Source: Umbelopsis ramanniana AG (Eukaryota > Mucoromycota > Umbelopsidomycetes > Umbelopsidales > Umbelopsidaceae). Taken from it: a stretch of DNA of 64,000 nt. A program made the translations under genes and the position numbers. The DNA lies in NCBI RefSeq assembly GCF_025399195.1, contig NW_026252110.1:62001-126000 (forward strand). Reading direction: 5' to 3'. The number at the start of each line of letters is the position of its first letter. Within the stretch, counting starts at the first letter, position 1. Shown piece by piece: positions 48,216 to 60,441 of the stretch. The notes below the pieces were generated by a model. It saw only the letters and a list, made by a program, of their open reading frames with translations, was not told the origin of the DNA and did no database searches.

Positions 48216-48713
48216 TCAATAATCGTCATCATCTTCTTCATCGTCATATGTCGCGGCCGGTCGTGGTCGGCTTTCGTAACCTTCCTCTTGTTCTTCTTCC
48301 TCATCACCGCGTGCTCTTCTAGAACTTCCTCTATCCTTATTTACGTTCTCGCAGGCATCGATCCAGGCTGAATAAACATCCACGGCTTCATCCAGATAGG
48401 TAATAGGGCATTGCCATGACACATCGCAGACTTTACAGGAAAGATGTCCGACTTTGTTTTGGTGGTCACTAGGTGTAAAGTTAGTAGCTGTAACATATGG
48501 GCTGACAGTAATATGATAGGATTCAGAAACTGCTTACATTTTGCACTCTATACTCTTCTCATGATTGCAGAACAAACAGTTGAATTGTTTGTCCAGTTCA
48601 GCCTTCAGCTTTTTGACGGGCTTTCTCTTTGACTTACGCTTTCCCTGAATGAAAACAATGGGTATTAGTGATTGATCAAACGGTATCCAGGTTGAGATTC
48701 AGATGCGTACCAT
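48216..48713 (-). CDS. ELF1: Transcription elongation factor ELF1 (ELOF1)
   Basis: ELF1 is a small zinc-finger factor that travels with RNA polymerase II and helps transcription through nucleosomes and transcription-coupled repair. The first coding exon is just the ATG (48713-48711). Exon 2 (48644-48539) gives [20 protein letters not shown], then the first zinc ligands [13 protein letters not shown]. Exon 3 (48468-48216) gives [20 protein letters not shown], then [21 protein letters not shown] long acidic tail ends DDEEDDDDY, as in fungal ELF1. As written, exons 2 and 3 do not join in one frame: one base is missing at the AAAT/GTAAG junction, possibly a lost A in a short A-run. Confidence 0.9.
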
Positions 48714-48854
48714 TGGAGAATAAAGAAAGTGCAGGAAACGGAAAAATCGCCCATAAACGAATGCCACTTTGAAATACAGTAAAAATGGGACAGCGTTTTT
48801 TTTTTTGAGTTTCGAATCCCCACCGAGTTTTAGCCCTCAGCACCACACATCAGT

Positions 48855-50098
48855 ATGCCATTTGTGTTCAAAGATCCAGCGGCAGGATCGCGATCAACGG
48901 CACCAACATCTGATTCCCCAACGGAATCTCCTCTCGATACCCAGAGCATTTCGTCATTACTGGAAAATACAAGTCTAACACCCGGTTACAAGCAGCCGGA
49001 CGTGCACAAGTTGGACAAATCCCCGCTAGGCAGTCGAACGAGAGAGCAAACGCAAGAGGAGAGACGGAAAAAGGCGCTCCAGCTGCAAAAGCGCAGTCGA
49101 CAGAATCAAATTGAATACGCTCGACGGCTCGCTTTTGAAAAAGTAACAGTGGATGTCAGTCAAGAAGAGAGTGACGATGAGGGCGGAACCGAGGCAGCTG
49201 ATATCGTGGATGATGATATGGGTGAAGGCGTCAAGGGTAAATCAAAGCAACGTAGAACGAAAAAAATGAAAAAGCAGGATGCCTACCGGTTAGCTTATCT
49301 TTTTCTATCAGCCAGCCATGACTTATACCATCCTATTAACTTCTCATCTCAGTGATCAAGTCATGTTTGCAGAATGGTTGATAGATATGCCAGAAGACCT
49401 GTTTGAAAATTGGTGTGTAGTTCCTTGTCCGGTTGGTAAGCGCTGTCTGGTCATATCGGCGAATGGTAGGTCGTTATGATTGTAAAGACATATGAAGTAG
49501 GCTGAGCGACAGCGGCTAACGCCACATTACCAGGGCAAACCACAGCAAGGCTCAGGAGCGGACGAGTTCTCAATAAGTTCGAGTCGATTCTTCCGGCAGG
49601 ATCGTCCACTTACAAAGGGAACAAGGTTACGGACTACTGTATATTAGATTGCATCTTTGATCCAGTGCATTGGGTATTTTACGTCTTGGATATCATGTGC
49701 TGGAAAGGGCATCCAATTTACGACTGTGATACTGAGTTCAGGTGAATAGCGATGGTTGATAATGCTGATATTGCCACGTTTTATTGAATTTTGTTTTCGG
49801 GCTTGCTTTCTATAGATTCTTTTGGGTGGCTACTAAAATACAGGCTGACGAAATGGACGTGCCAAATGCTGGCAACCAATTTTACAAGTTTCAAGCCCTG
49901 CAGGCCGCATCAACCACCGAGCTTAAAAATGTTATTGCTAATCCTTACGCCTTTATGCCACCTAATGTCAAAGCCAACCTGGACGGATACTTGTTTTACA
50001 ATCGTGAGACGCAGTATGTTGTGGGCACGACTCCTCTGGTATGCTGGCTATCAATAGATAAAGTACAGGAGCTACTGGTGGATAAAATTAGTGTGTAA
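48855..50098 (+). CDS. SNUPN: Snurportin-1 (m3G-cap snRNP import adaptor)
   Basis: Snurportin-1 binds the trimethylguanosine cap of spliceosomal snRNPs and links them to importin-beta for nuclear import. Exons 48855-49288, 49353-49465, 49534-49741 and 49816-50098 join in frame to 345 residues. A Ser/Pro-rich start is followed by a basic helical stretch (EERRKKALQLQKRSRQNQIE, then YARRLAFE) equivalent to the importin-beta-binding region. The cap-binding domain reads DQVMFAEWLIDMPEDLFENW, CVVPCPVGKRCLVISANG and DYCILDCIFDPVHWVFYVLD. It continues with [20 protein letters not shown] and ends with TPLVCWLSIDKVQELL. The protein is common in animals and absent from most yeasts. It starts 141 bases from ELF1 on the other strand. 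Confidence 0.93.
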
Positions 50099-50482
50099 AT
50101 CACTATAAAAAACAACAAAACTGCATGCATTTCATATTGAAGTTAAGGAGAAAGCTGCGCATGGGCAATTTTATTTATCAAGTTTTGTACGGGAGGCGTA
50201 CGACAGTGTTTTTTAGAGAGTTTTTTTTACAGTTTTTTTTGGGCTTATGAACAATTTTTTTTGGGTTAGAAAAAAAATAGTTATGAAACGTCGATAAAGA
50301 GGGGAGAGATGATAAGTAGGGGGAAGGGTTCAAATTGCGATTGCGCAAGCAAAAAGAGGACCACAGAGGCTGTGGTATGTTAAGGCATAGAAAAATCATT
50401 TCCAATGAACATAAAAAAGGAGTCAGAAATGTTGAAGAATGAGATATGTATCCAACATGTCATGGGGGGTTGTATGCGGAGT
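50099..50482. other. Convergent spacer with A/T runs
   Basis: This is 384 bases between snurportin and kinase 3' ends, with several T- and A-runs around 50205-50275. It presumably holds both 3' untranslated regions. I see no gene. Confidence 0.4.
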
Positions 50483-51625
50483 CTACATCCACCAGGAGTC
50501 ATCATGCTGTGCAAATAGGTCTTCATCACCACTTGAGCGAGTTAAGTCATCTGTGTCCGAACCAAATGGATCGGCGTTGAAGTCACAGTCTCCTTCTTGA
50601 TCAATGAGGTCAGACCAAGAGCCACAGCAAGCAGAGTCGTAAGAGAAACCAATATCTTTGAAAGCGTCCTTTGATTGAGGAATAGACACGGGTGAAACGG
50701 TGTCATAAGTACCATAGGCTTGGTCAGAATCATCTTCGTTGTCTTGAATAAGGAAGTGGTCAATCCTTTGGAACTCCTTCCAGACTTGTCGCATGGTAGG
50801 GCGATCCTCTGGATTGAGAGCAAGACATCTTTGTACCAGTTGTAAGAATTCGTCAGAAATGGATGGGAACAAGTCCTTGATCACCATATTATCTTGGGCG
50901 TATTCGGCAAAGACTGGATCAGATAAAGATGCTTCTTGCCATGGGTTACGACCAAAAAGAATAGCCAATACAAAGATACCAGTGCTCCAAACATCAGCGC
51001 TTGAGCAGGCATAGCCTTGAGCGGTAGGAGGATTGAAATGCTCTGGCGCAAGATAACTTGCAGAGCCACATCCATATTCATTGGAATATGCTTGTCGGGT
51101 GGCAAGACCGAAGTCGGCTAGCTTGAACTTGAAATCGCGAGAGATGTCGGGCATTTGCAATAGGACGTTCTCCAACTTGATGTCGCGGTGGTAGATTCCT
51201 TGGTCGTGCAAATAGACAAGAGCTTCGATGATTTGATTGCCAGCCATCTGAAGAAGGCTTTGGTCGTCATCAGACGTTCCTTTACCGGCATGAGCAACTG
51301 CGTAGTCAAAGAGATCACCTTGGTCGCAAAGCTCGAGTACAATATAGACAAAGTCATCATCTTCAATGGTTCTTTCCAATGCAACAATATTGTCATGTTT
51401 GAGATGCTGTTGGATTTCGATTTCGGCTCTTTGAAGAGTGAGCTGTTCAGCGTTGAGTCCAGATTTTGTGAGAACCTTAATGGCGTGGTAAGAACCAAAC
51501 TCCACATGTTGACCAAGGAGTAGGCAGCCATAGGAACCAGTGCCGATTTCTTCAATGAGTCTATACGTTCCGCCAAGGATCGTATCCAGTTTACTTCCAG
51601 CGATAGAGTCCACGGTGTCGTTCAT
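50483..51625 (-). CDS. Ser/Thr protein kinase, Ran1/Sks1/Vhs1-like
   Basis: This is an intronless gene of 380 residues. The kinase domain covers residues of about 15-300: glycine loop IGTGSYGCLLLG, VAIK-type lysine in YHAIKVL, catalytic loop IYHRDIKLENVLL, and DFG in KLADFGLATR. The activation-loop end reads GCGSASYLAPE, followed by DVWSTGIFVLAILFGRNPW and RCLALNPEDRPTMRQVWKEF. The CGSASYLAPE pattern and compact layout match fungal nutrient-response kinases of the Ran1/Pat1, Sks1 and Vhs1 group. The tail is Asp/Ser-rich and ends DDSWWM. The open frame continues upstream to 51763, but I take the ATG at 51625 because the sequence before it looks like untranslated leader. Confidence 0.88.
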   Translation of the reverse strand: MNDTVDSIAGSKLDTILGGTYRLIEEIGTGSYGCLLLGQHVEFGSYHAIKVLTKSGLNAEQLTLQRAEIEIQQHLKHDNIVALERTIEDDDFVYIVLELCDQGDLFDYAVAHAGKGTSDDDQSLLQMAGNQIIEALVYLHDQGIYHRDIKLENVLLQMPDISRDFKFKLADFGLATRQAYSNEYGCGSASYLAPEHFNPPTAQGYACSSADVWSTGIFVLAILFGRNPWQEASLSDPVFAEYAQDNMVIKDLFPSISDEFLQLVQRCLALNPEDRPTMRQVWKEFQRIDHFLIQDNEDDSDQAYGTYDTVSPVSIPQSKDAFKDIGFSYDSACCGSWSDLIDQEGDCDFNADPFGSDTDDLTRSSGDEDLFAQHDDSWWM

Positions 51626-52385
51626 GATAGTAAATTTTTCTTTTTTAAAGTTTCCAAATGTCAAATTTGATTTTGGGGTGAGATACTTGTCGAGACAAAT
51701 ATAAGGGTTTTCAATAAAGTCGGATTGGATTTTGTTTTCTTGTTTGGAGGTCGATGCAAGCAAGAAATTTTTGGAGTTGAAATCGTCTGTTCAATAAGTA
51801 TAGGAAGAAACAAATACTATGTACAAAGCAGAAAGGAAGCTAGACAGAAAAAAAGGGAAAAGAAAAACGCAGTATAATACAGAAGTTAAAAGAGGTTATG
51901 GCAAAGAAAAAAGAAAAAGGTTATGAGGAAAGAGTTGGAGTTTGTGGTAGGTGTTTTCGCAGATAGGCGGTGTCGGTTCAAAGTTTGAGATATCAACGAG
52001 ATGTGAAGTGTGATTCAGAGATGTTGGGTAGAAAGGTAAATTTCATAATTTGGCTTGGGAATGGGGTTGTTGGGTAGACTTTTTTTAGCAGCTCATATTG
52101 AATAGTTGATGGGTTCAAAAGGTTACAAGGGGGTTGTTTTAAAAAAAAATAGAAGTGATGGTATAAAGGGAATAATTAAACAAGACGATGATCCAAGTAG
52201 ACGATAATAAGAAAAAGAAGAGAGAGAGAAAGAATAAGCGATGGAAACTTGTGGATATAAAATGAACATTTTTTTCATGGGGAGTGGGAATGGGACCCCA
52301 CCTCCCCCCACCAAGACAGGCGTGACCAGTGAGACGAGCCAATCAGAGACATTGCATCAAGACATTCTTAATCCGAGCAAGTTCC
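51626..52385. other. Promoter and long leader of the kinase gene
   Basis: This is 760 bases, strongly purine-rich on the + strand (so pyrimidine-rich in the kinase transcript), between the RIC1 stop and the kinase start. No coding feature is recognised. Part is probably transcribed as 5' leader, and a leader intron cannot be excluded. Confidence 0.4.
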
Positions 52386-55300
52386 TCAATCCGTCATATG
52401 ACTTGTTTCTGTTGCCTCCGCCCTGACGTTACTCAGACTGGCTATGGACCCAATAGCCATAACAGCTTCTTGTAAAGTTTGGCCAGTGTCTGATGGTGAT
52501 GATGCGTTAATCAATGTTACATTGGGGAAATACCGTTGTCATGTGTTGGTTGTACTTACGATCAATGGAATTTAGGAAGCGTACGAGTTCTTTACCCAAC
52601 TAATCAAACAGCCGGAAAAATATAAGGATTGAAGTAGTGAGAATTGCAATACAATTTGGTGGGTAAAAACAACAAACAACTCCTGTACCTCATAATTTCC
52701 AGCATCAATAGCGCTTTGCAACAGTAAAACCGTATCATGGCTTGCAACCGAGAGTGGTTCCAGGGTTTGAATTATGATCAAATATGAAGTGGCTGTCTTT
52801 AAGCGGTCCTCCCTTAAGCACAACTTTAAGTTGCCCAACCCACCCCCAAATCCAATGTTTAGAATCTGATGACTATTATTCTCATTTGACAGGTTTGCCC
52901 CTACCTCAAACAAGTCCTGCGGGTTACCGACAATGGAAAATAAATGCTCCCATAGTGCAACCTCAGTCTTACGGGCACAGCCGACGATGACATCCAGAGC
53001 ATGTGGAAATTGATCCAAGAATTGAATAACGATAGGTAAAATGGCGCCTAAGTCGTCGTCACACATTTTTTTGAACAGGAGTTGTATAAGTATCATTCCC
53101 TGCATGAGGGGATAGAGCCATGTCAAATAAAACCGTCACCTTACCGCTCTCATGTTGATTAGGGCTATCGGCCTCTTTTTCAAGCACAGTGTGCAGTAAT
53201 ATCTCTAGTGCATGTCCGAAATACACTAATTTTTGGAATATCTTGGCAAATGTCACGGCATCTACTTCATAGCCGTGCGTAAGTAGATTTCGCAATATGT
53301 GGTGCAGGAATAAGTGAGTCTAAAAATTTTAGTGTACCGTACGGTAAGTAAATCAGCTCTTCTTCGTAAAAGTTGCAAGATATATCATGTGTTACCTTGG
53401 TTATCAACCTAAACTGCAAGAGACCCAAACTGGTCTGCAGAGTGATGTTCTGTTCAATGCCCACAACGATTCCTTTCTTGAGTAAGACCGCTATCATAGA
53501 TACCAAACCTCCGTTATCACGCCATTTTTTTTTGAACATGTCATAGCAAAGCTGTTCAATGTCTACTTACATAATGGATAAAAGTCCAGTGGTATGTACA
53601 CGGCCTCTTCGATGACAGTTTTAACATGATTAGTACGCCACCGTTTTACATCATCTGTGAAATAAGGTGCAGTTGCAACATGACCAGATGTAAGCGACCG
53701 TAATGAATAAGGTCTGTTTCCATCCGTCTCAGATGGGTGCTCAACGGGTGAATTGGGTTCTCGTAACACGTCGTCGTATTCAGACTCTTCACCCGTGATC
53801 AAATTTGTAAAGACCTACAACAACGCCCATGTTATTGACTTGGTGCTACCTTAAGGAGATATCCAAGTTTGTTTGACTAAACTGACCTTGATGCCTTTTC
53901 CATCCACCGCCCATATGGAAGTGTCCAGGTTTCCAAGCCGTTTCGATTGTGTCCAATAGTATTCGGCCCTCTCTGCCAGGACATCTAGTTCGTAATGTAC
54001 GTCTCCTATACGGTCATCATCCAAGTCCTGTTGGGTAAAGGTAGTTCAATACGGTTTAGTACCTGCCTTAATGGGATACACGCACTTCCAGTGAAATTTT
54101 GCGAACAAATCACTTGACATTTGCACCAACTTACCTCCGTTTTGGGACTTAAGATTATCAGCTTGCCATCAACAAGTAGTACTAGCCTGGCATTCATGAG
54201 ATCAGTTTCCGTCCCGATTTGACCTAAAGAACCCAACCTGTGGTCAGTGCAAGTACGCTGCTTTATTATGATTTCCATTGACTTACCTCCACACTTGGAC
54301 TCGAGCAGGCTGATACTCCGCACTCTAGCAACTTGGGCAACCACACCAGACAGAGTTATATGCCTCATAAGTTCTGCGTGGAAAGCTCCTGCGCCATTTT
54401 CAGATCTGCTTGTCAAGCGATATATGCTTAAAACATTGTCCGACGTGTATACAAGGAGATACGACGCTGTAACACTCATATAGATCACTGGATGCTTCAA
54501 TGGCAATTGATGTAGCATGTATGCGTTATCCAGGTTGGATTCTCGGGAATAAAACCGTAACTGAAAGGAACGTAATAGAAGTGAATATCACTGGTGCCTT
54601 TTCCTTTCAGTATATTGTTTCAACTTACGACATGATACCGGCTATGAAGACCGTTAGGGATTTCACATGCTGCAATCAGTACGTGTTTGAACCATGCAAT
54701 GCCTCCACGTACATGGAACTCTTGTTCCTGTTGCTGGTTTCCAAACATTTTCCATCGTCCAGACAGGGTGCTGTAATGAGCTAAACCTCGTTTACCAGCA
54801 ATGGCGATCCACTTGCCGTCAGGATCAATGGAAGCGTACTGTTGAAGGAAACGATCATGGGGTTAGCAATGGCTTGATCACTAAGCTAGCTGTCAAGCCG
54901 ATGCAATACCAAAACTTCAACATACCCTGATCGGCCAATGTTCAGATATATACATTGTAGGAAACTGTAGATCTTTGGTTTAGAAATTATGCTATATCCG
55001 CGTCTTACTTTGAGGTCATTTACATACCGATATATGACTCCATGATACTGAGTCGGGGTCAATGGTAGTCGAACTTTCTTGATGGTCACCACCATTGTAC
55101 AATAACAAACGATCGTCCATCTGCAGTAGTCCATTTTTAGCATTGTCCTGTAGGAAAATAAAATGGATTATTTGTATTGAATTGCATGATGCATGTGAGC
55201 ATTAGGCTAAAACCTTACAGGACTGTGCATGAGTACAACGGCGGATTTTGCAAAAGGAAGACTGTACAGTTTGCTGTATTGCTTTGTACTCGGATCCGGT

Positions 55301-57326
55301 GATGATGATGGGTCTACTAAACTGCTTTTGGAGAGAATGAAGAGTGTTGTGTTGCCGGCCCCCCAGAACTAAGTCCATATCCTGTTAGTTAAAAACCACT
55401 ACCTCCTGCGCTTTCGTCATTGAAACTTACCAGAAAATTCACATTGTGTGCAAAGATATCCTGAAAGGGACTATGGAAGGAAAGGGGTATGTATGGCAGA
55501 CTTAATTTAGAGCCTTTGGAATCAAATGGAAAGATTTAGCAAGACACTTACGTATCTCTATCCTTGGTGATTGATGCAGAAGCGCTAGTATCCTCTGCAT
55601 TCTCTGTAGAGCAGAGTAGATGACCATACACACTCCAAACCGCCAATCCGCGACCTTCATATCCTACCGCTAACGCATATCCATCACTTGTCCACGAAAC
55701 CGTCTTCACCTCACCGTACGACTCGCTTTTAGGAGACGCTGTTGTCGGAGACCATTGCCTCGGTGATGAAAGATCCATCTTGTGCGAAAAAGTAGGTGTG
55801 GAGGTGTAGCTCTGAGCGGAGTAGACGAAGACATCGCCACTATAGGAGGTATCGGCATGATTAACACCAACGTCTAGCTTTTTCTGATCGCAATGTACCG
55901 CACATACCTTTTTGTTCCAATGGCAATCAGAGAGAAACGAGCATTGATCGATATAGACGTAGCGTGTTGTTCTTGAAGACTTTCATCGCCGGTATTATGG
56001 AAACATAATCCAGACCAAGAACTTTGTACTGAAAAGGATGGCATGATCGGAATAATGTCTTCATGCTCATGACTGCTTGTTCCTTTCTTTTCATCACCAG
56101 GTTTTCCCTCGTTCAGCGAAGCTCCGGTCTTGGCTGACTGCAATGATGAATTTCAAGGAAGATATAAGCAAACCAATTCTTAGTGGAAGTTGATACCTCC
56201 CCGGATGCTTGCCAATTCAGTACCTCTATTGCTTCCTTACTTCCTCTACGGGACCTTGAGTGGGACTTTAGACATTTCACAAAATGTGCGCGACCATCAG
56301 AAGTAATCCAGACTGAAATGTTCATGGCTTTGTTGTAGGTCATATATACAATGGCTTCATTTTTGCATAAGATTGTGTCAGATAGAATCACTGTTTCAGT
56401 ATACACCCGGCCATATGCTGGTAACTCCAACCATTGCAAGCATGACGGCTATAGCAAGAAAATCACCTACATGTGTCTGGTCGTATCCATGCCATTTTTG
56501 ACACCATATTTGTACCCGTTTGACTAACCTCCTGTGGGTTCCAAGAAACCCGCTGTACAGCTGTAGGCTTCATAGTTGTAATAATAAGACTGTCTTCAGA
56601 AGATGTCCCACTATGAAATGATGGTGAATACAGCCGAACGCATGTTGGGCAGCAACAGTATGAATTCATGTACATTACCATGATATACCAGCATCTATTC
56701 TAATAGCAAGGCGAAACTTGATGATCATAGTCTTTGGACCCTTGGCTTCTCCCGGGCCGTGAGTATATCCATGTGTACTTTGGGTGCTATTTAGCTGTAG
56801 CGAGGCATTCTCGAACGGGAGAATGACATATAACAACAGATACTGTTTGTCTGTCTAAGTTTGTATGGAAGAACAATGTAAGTATATCGAAATAAAACTT
56901 TCCCGCATTTAGATGTTTGCATACAATGGCAACAAAGGCGGTTGCATCTGGCTTCCATATTAACGAGACGTTTTTTCCAAAGTCTCGTACGTGAGCGGCC
57001 GAGCGCTCAACATGTGACAAAACTACTCTTGGCTAAACATAGTAGATCCAGTATATATTAGTATAGATAACATGCATTGAGTATCGTATCCAGTGCCTAG
57101 CTTTATAGCTGTCTACCTTGACTGACCAAAGCTGTATTGAGCTCTGAGTACACGATACAAAAAAGGCAGCTTGAGATGTTGGTTGAACAGCGACGATGTC
57201 AAGTGGTTGAGGGAAGACTGTGGTATCGGCAGACGTCGTTGTATCTTCTAAGTGGTCATAAGCATCCTTATTGCTACTACAATTTTGAAGAGATAATTCG
57301 TTTGCGAATCCAGTTGCCCAGTACAT
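52386..57326 (-). CDS. RIC1: RIC1, subunit of the Ric1-Rgp1 Rab6/Ypt6 exchange factor
   Basis: This large Golgi-associated protein activates Rab6/Ypt6 together with Rgp1 for endosome-to-Golgi traffic. It begins MYWATGFANELSL, matching the family's MYFxxGWP-like start, and about 20 exons run leftward. The N-terminal half is a beta-propeller-like region (for example SSIQLWSVK, and VGYEGRGLAVWSVYGHLLCS near 55620). The C-terminal half carries the RIC1 domain: LLTHGYEVDAVTFAKIFQKL, then VYFGHALEILLHTVLEKEAD, VIQFLDQFPHALDVIVGCAR and KTEVALWEHLFSIVGNPQDL. The last exons give LGKELVRFLNSID, then a Ser/Gly/Ala-rich end with the stop at 52386. The exact number of introns was not fixed. Confidence 0.9.
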
Positions 57327-57549
57327 TGGTACACCAGATGCTCAAGCAGTGTCAGGTCGATCGCACTTGATGAAATTTGAATTGGAAGTCCGTGTGCTCA
57401 AAACGCTGTCCACAAATTGAACTGTAAGATTATTGCAACCGCGTACTACTATTCTGGCGAGCGAAGCAATGCAGTAAGACGCTAACTTCAGTATATTGGT
57501 ATAATTCTCAGTGTTTATTAAGATTCTCCAATGACTCTAATTAGTTGAT

Positions 57550-58109
57550 TCAGTCTCGCCCTAAAATGTCGAGCTTGTACATAGTAATTCTTCCAAAAAA
57601 GTCTGTGCTTTCTTCGAATATAAGTTTCAATCTTTGGACAGATTTTGGGCATTGTACATTAAATGACTGTGGCTGATTTACATCTTCAGGATATACTGTT
57701 CCCAGGTCCACATTATAGTTGTTCGGGGACTCAGCTTCACTAGCAGCTAGAACGCATTTTTTGCCAACAAATCCGCCTTGAAAGGTCATCCAAATAGACT
57801 CGATCTCCACTGAGCGGCCAAAATCGAGCAGAATATGTTGTGGGAGACCCTGTTTGACAAGTGAGCTGTACTCAGTATACATTTCTTATGTTGATCACTG
57901 TATTTTTTAAAGTGACCTTACCTGCTCAGAATTCCAACAAGTTTCTACGCTGTCGTCCGTAAGATGCTGCTTGCCATAGTTGGTTATGTCACGATTCAGC
58001 ACTGAGCTTACTCTAAAAAAAGGTTAGCCGAGAGGACTATAGGTTTGCGTTTCTTTCTTGCCACTTACTTTAGTCTGGTCTCTGCAGAAATGAGGGATCT
58101 TGCTGTCAT
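57550..58109 (-). CDS. NR2C2AP-like protein (discoidin-fold)
   Basis: Exons 58109-58069, 58012-57922 and 57849-57550 join in frame to 143 residues, the usual length for NR2C2AP (TRA16). It begins MTARSLISAETRLKVSSVLN. Then come the blocks DDSVETCWNSEQGLPQHILL, IWMTFQGGFVGKKC, VYPEDVNQPQSFNV and IFEESTDFFGRITMYKLDIL, closely following the animal protein's ETCWNSDQGPSQWVTL, QFQGGF, YPEDNN and FEDATDFFGRVVIYHL. The fold is that of an F5/8 type C-like beta-sandwich. In animals it binds an orphan nuclear receptor, which fungi lack, so the ancestral role must be something else. The start lies 130 bases from the CorA-type gene. Confidence 0.85.
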
Positions 58110-58239
58110 TCTCGATTTCAAAGTCGGCGAGACAACCACATCAAAGGTGCGGAAAATTGCCCCACCAAATTTAGCAAGTCACGCCTGGCGGCTGCAGACA
58201 ATGTGAACCGTGCTTTCCGCTATCCTTCACCGTTCAACT

Positions 58240-60441
58240 ATGACAAAATCAAGAAAGCGCGGCAATAGAACAAGCCGGCCACCAGCTGTACCAAATCGAG
58301 ATCAGTACCAGAGATTAGATCAACCCAATGGCACAGAAGATTCACAAAATTCGGCAAGATCTACTCTTGGAAGGATATTCGGTAGAACACCTTCCGCAGA
58401 TAGTCCTTCACAAGAACGCAACGTTTACTTTTCCTCACGGCCACAAGATGGAAATTATAGCCCTAGACAGCTGTCCCCATTATCGCCTAATACTGGTTCA
58501 GAGCAGCCTCCTACCGATCTTTTGATCGATATAGGTCCTCCACCCAGCAACACTATAGCCAACTATCTGAACGATGACCCATATAATTCTGATATTGATA
58601 CCACGTCAAGACACACTTCAGTGGCGGAAGAAGATGTTTGTTTCCCGCAGCCGGATATCGAGAAGCACCAGGGAGAGACTGACTATAACGCTTTGGAAGA
58701 ATTCTTGGATGAGGAAGGTGCCGTTCTATTTTCGTCACCCATCACCGACAGGTCCAATCGAAAGTCGTCACGAAACGTATTTACCGCAAGCCCGACAGAA
58801 ACAAGCCCTCAAGGAGACAATGACATTAGAAAACGGCATAGGCGTTTGTCAACAGTTGGAGAGCGCCGATTTTCAATGTATGGTGATAGAGATAAGGTAA
58901 ACATTTGGCAGTAGTAATTATATTGCATAATGACACCGTCATATGACATAGCATAACTTTTTTTTTTTTTCCACGCTTCTTCAGCATCTTGATGTCGATC
59001 AACAAGACAATAGCTATCGTGTTACATTTTATTCTCCCCACCTAAGCGCTACAATTCATGCTCGCACAATATCTGAAATACCCTCTAATGGCGAAACCTT
59101 AGTAAGCATGATGAAGAAAGGTCAATATTGGATTGATATATTGAATCCAACGGATATGGAGATGAAAGCCCTGAGCAAGGTAAAAAAGACATGTTCTTTG
59201 ACCTTGTCACGACTTTTTTTTTCGTTTACTAAGTGTGCTATAGATCTTCCATATACATCCATTGACGACGGAAGATATCACAATGGAAGAATCAAGAGAG
59301 AAGTGCGAAGTGTTCAAAAACTATATCTTTGTTTGTTTTCGCTCTTTTGATGCCGATCAGTATTCTGTAAACTACCTGCAACCTATCGGTTTATATATTA
59401 TTATGACAAGAGAGGCGATCTTAACGGTGAGTGTATGTCATTTTCTCAACGGGTCCCGTATACTTGTCTCTAATCCATCTGTTTCAAGTTTCACTATCGA
59501 CCTATGATGCATCCACATAACGTTCGGAAACGCATCAAACAGCTGAAAGATTACATTAACGTCACACCAGGTAGTTACAGATGACTTGCATGTTGTATAA
59601 TCGAACATCAGCTCAACAATGGATTTTCAGATTGGATCATGTATGCTCTTTTGGACGACATTACCGATACCTTTGCACCCCTCATCCGCGCTATAGAGTT
59701 TGAAGTGGATTCAATTGACGAACTCGTTCTCATTTTGAAGGAATCAGAACAGTCGGATATGCTTCGAAGAATTGGTTATTGCAGGAAACGAATGATGGGC
59801 CTTTTAAGGTTGCTAGTGTCCAAAGCTGACGTTGTAAAGACGATATTGAAACGAAGTGAAAGCCGTAATACTGACGGTCTTGGTCCTGCACTTTGCCCGG
59901 AAGTTGTTTTATACCTTGGAGATGTTCAAGGCAAGTTTTATAAACCAAATCGGCGCTCACCTTTATCATCTAAACTGACCAATGAAGCTCTATAGATCAT
60001 ATCATCACCATGCTTCAAAGTTTGAACCACTACGAAAAGATCAGTTCTCGGTCGCATAGCAATTACCTTGCCCAGATATCCATCGAAATGACTCAAACCA
60101 ACAATGAAATCAACGATATTCTCTCCAAACTCACAGCTTTGGGTAGTATATTAGTGCCTATGAATCTTGTAACTGGTTTATGGGGTATGAACGTGCAAGT
60201 TCCTGGACAAAACGAGGTCAGTTCAACAAAACATTTAATGAATTTTTTGCTCATCTCATTCATACCATTCACTTTTGCATATATAGGAGGGATTAACTTG
60301 GTTCTTTTCTATTATGGGAGGTGAGATATCATCTATAAATCCAACTTACTCTTTATTATATTAACATGTTTTGTTTTTAAAGGTATTTTAACATTCTGTA
60401 TTGCCAGCACAATCGTTATGAGAGCGTACAATATCATATAA
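58240..60441 (+). CDS. CorA-type Mg2+ transporter (MNR2/ALR family)
   Basis: This is a predicted magnesium channel of the vacuolar or plasma membrane. The first exon (58240-58896) encodes a Ser/Pro-rich, disordered cytosolic N-terminus of about 220 residues. The CorA core follows over several exons: VSMMKKGQYWIDILNPTDME, FHIHPLTTEDITMEESREK, IFVCFRSFDAD, and the long helix region DEL...RRIGYCRKRMMGLLRLL and HYEKISSRSHSNYLAQISIE. The first membrane segment ends in LWGMNVQVPGQNE, containing the diagnostic GMN motif. A short exon and a last exon give GGINLVLFYYG and GILTFCIASTIVMRAYNII, the second membrane segment. The ATG at 58240 is chosen; the upstream in-frame stretch lacks another ATG. Confidence 0.9.

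Noticed and set aside
48805-48825. Possible tRNA T-arm (TTTCGAATCC)
   Set aside because: No matching 5' half, D-arm or acceptor stem nearby; the preceding bases are a T-run.
51626-51763. Longer N-terminus for the Ran1/Sks1-like kinase
   Set aside because: The upstream in-frame segment has no conserved features and reads like AT-rich leader.
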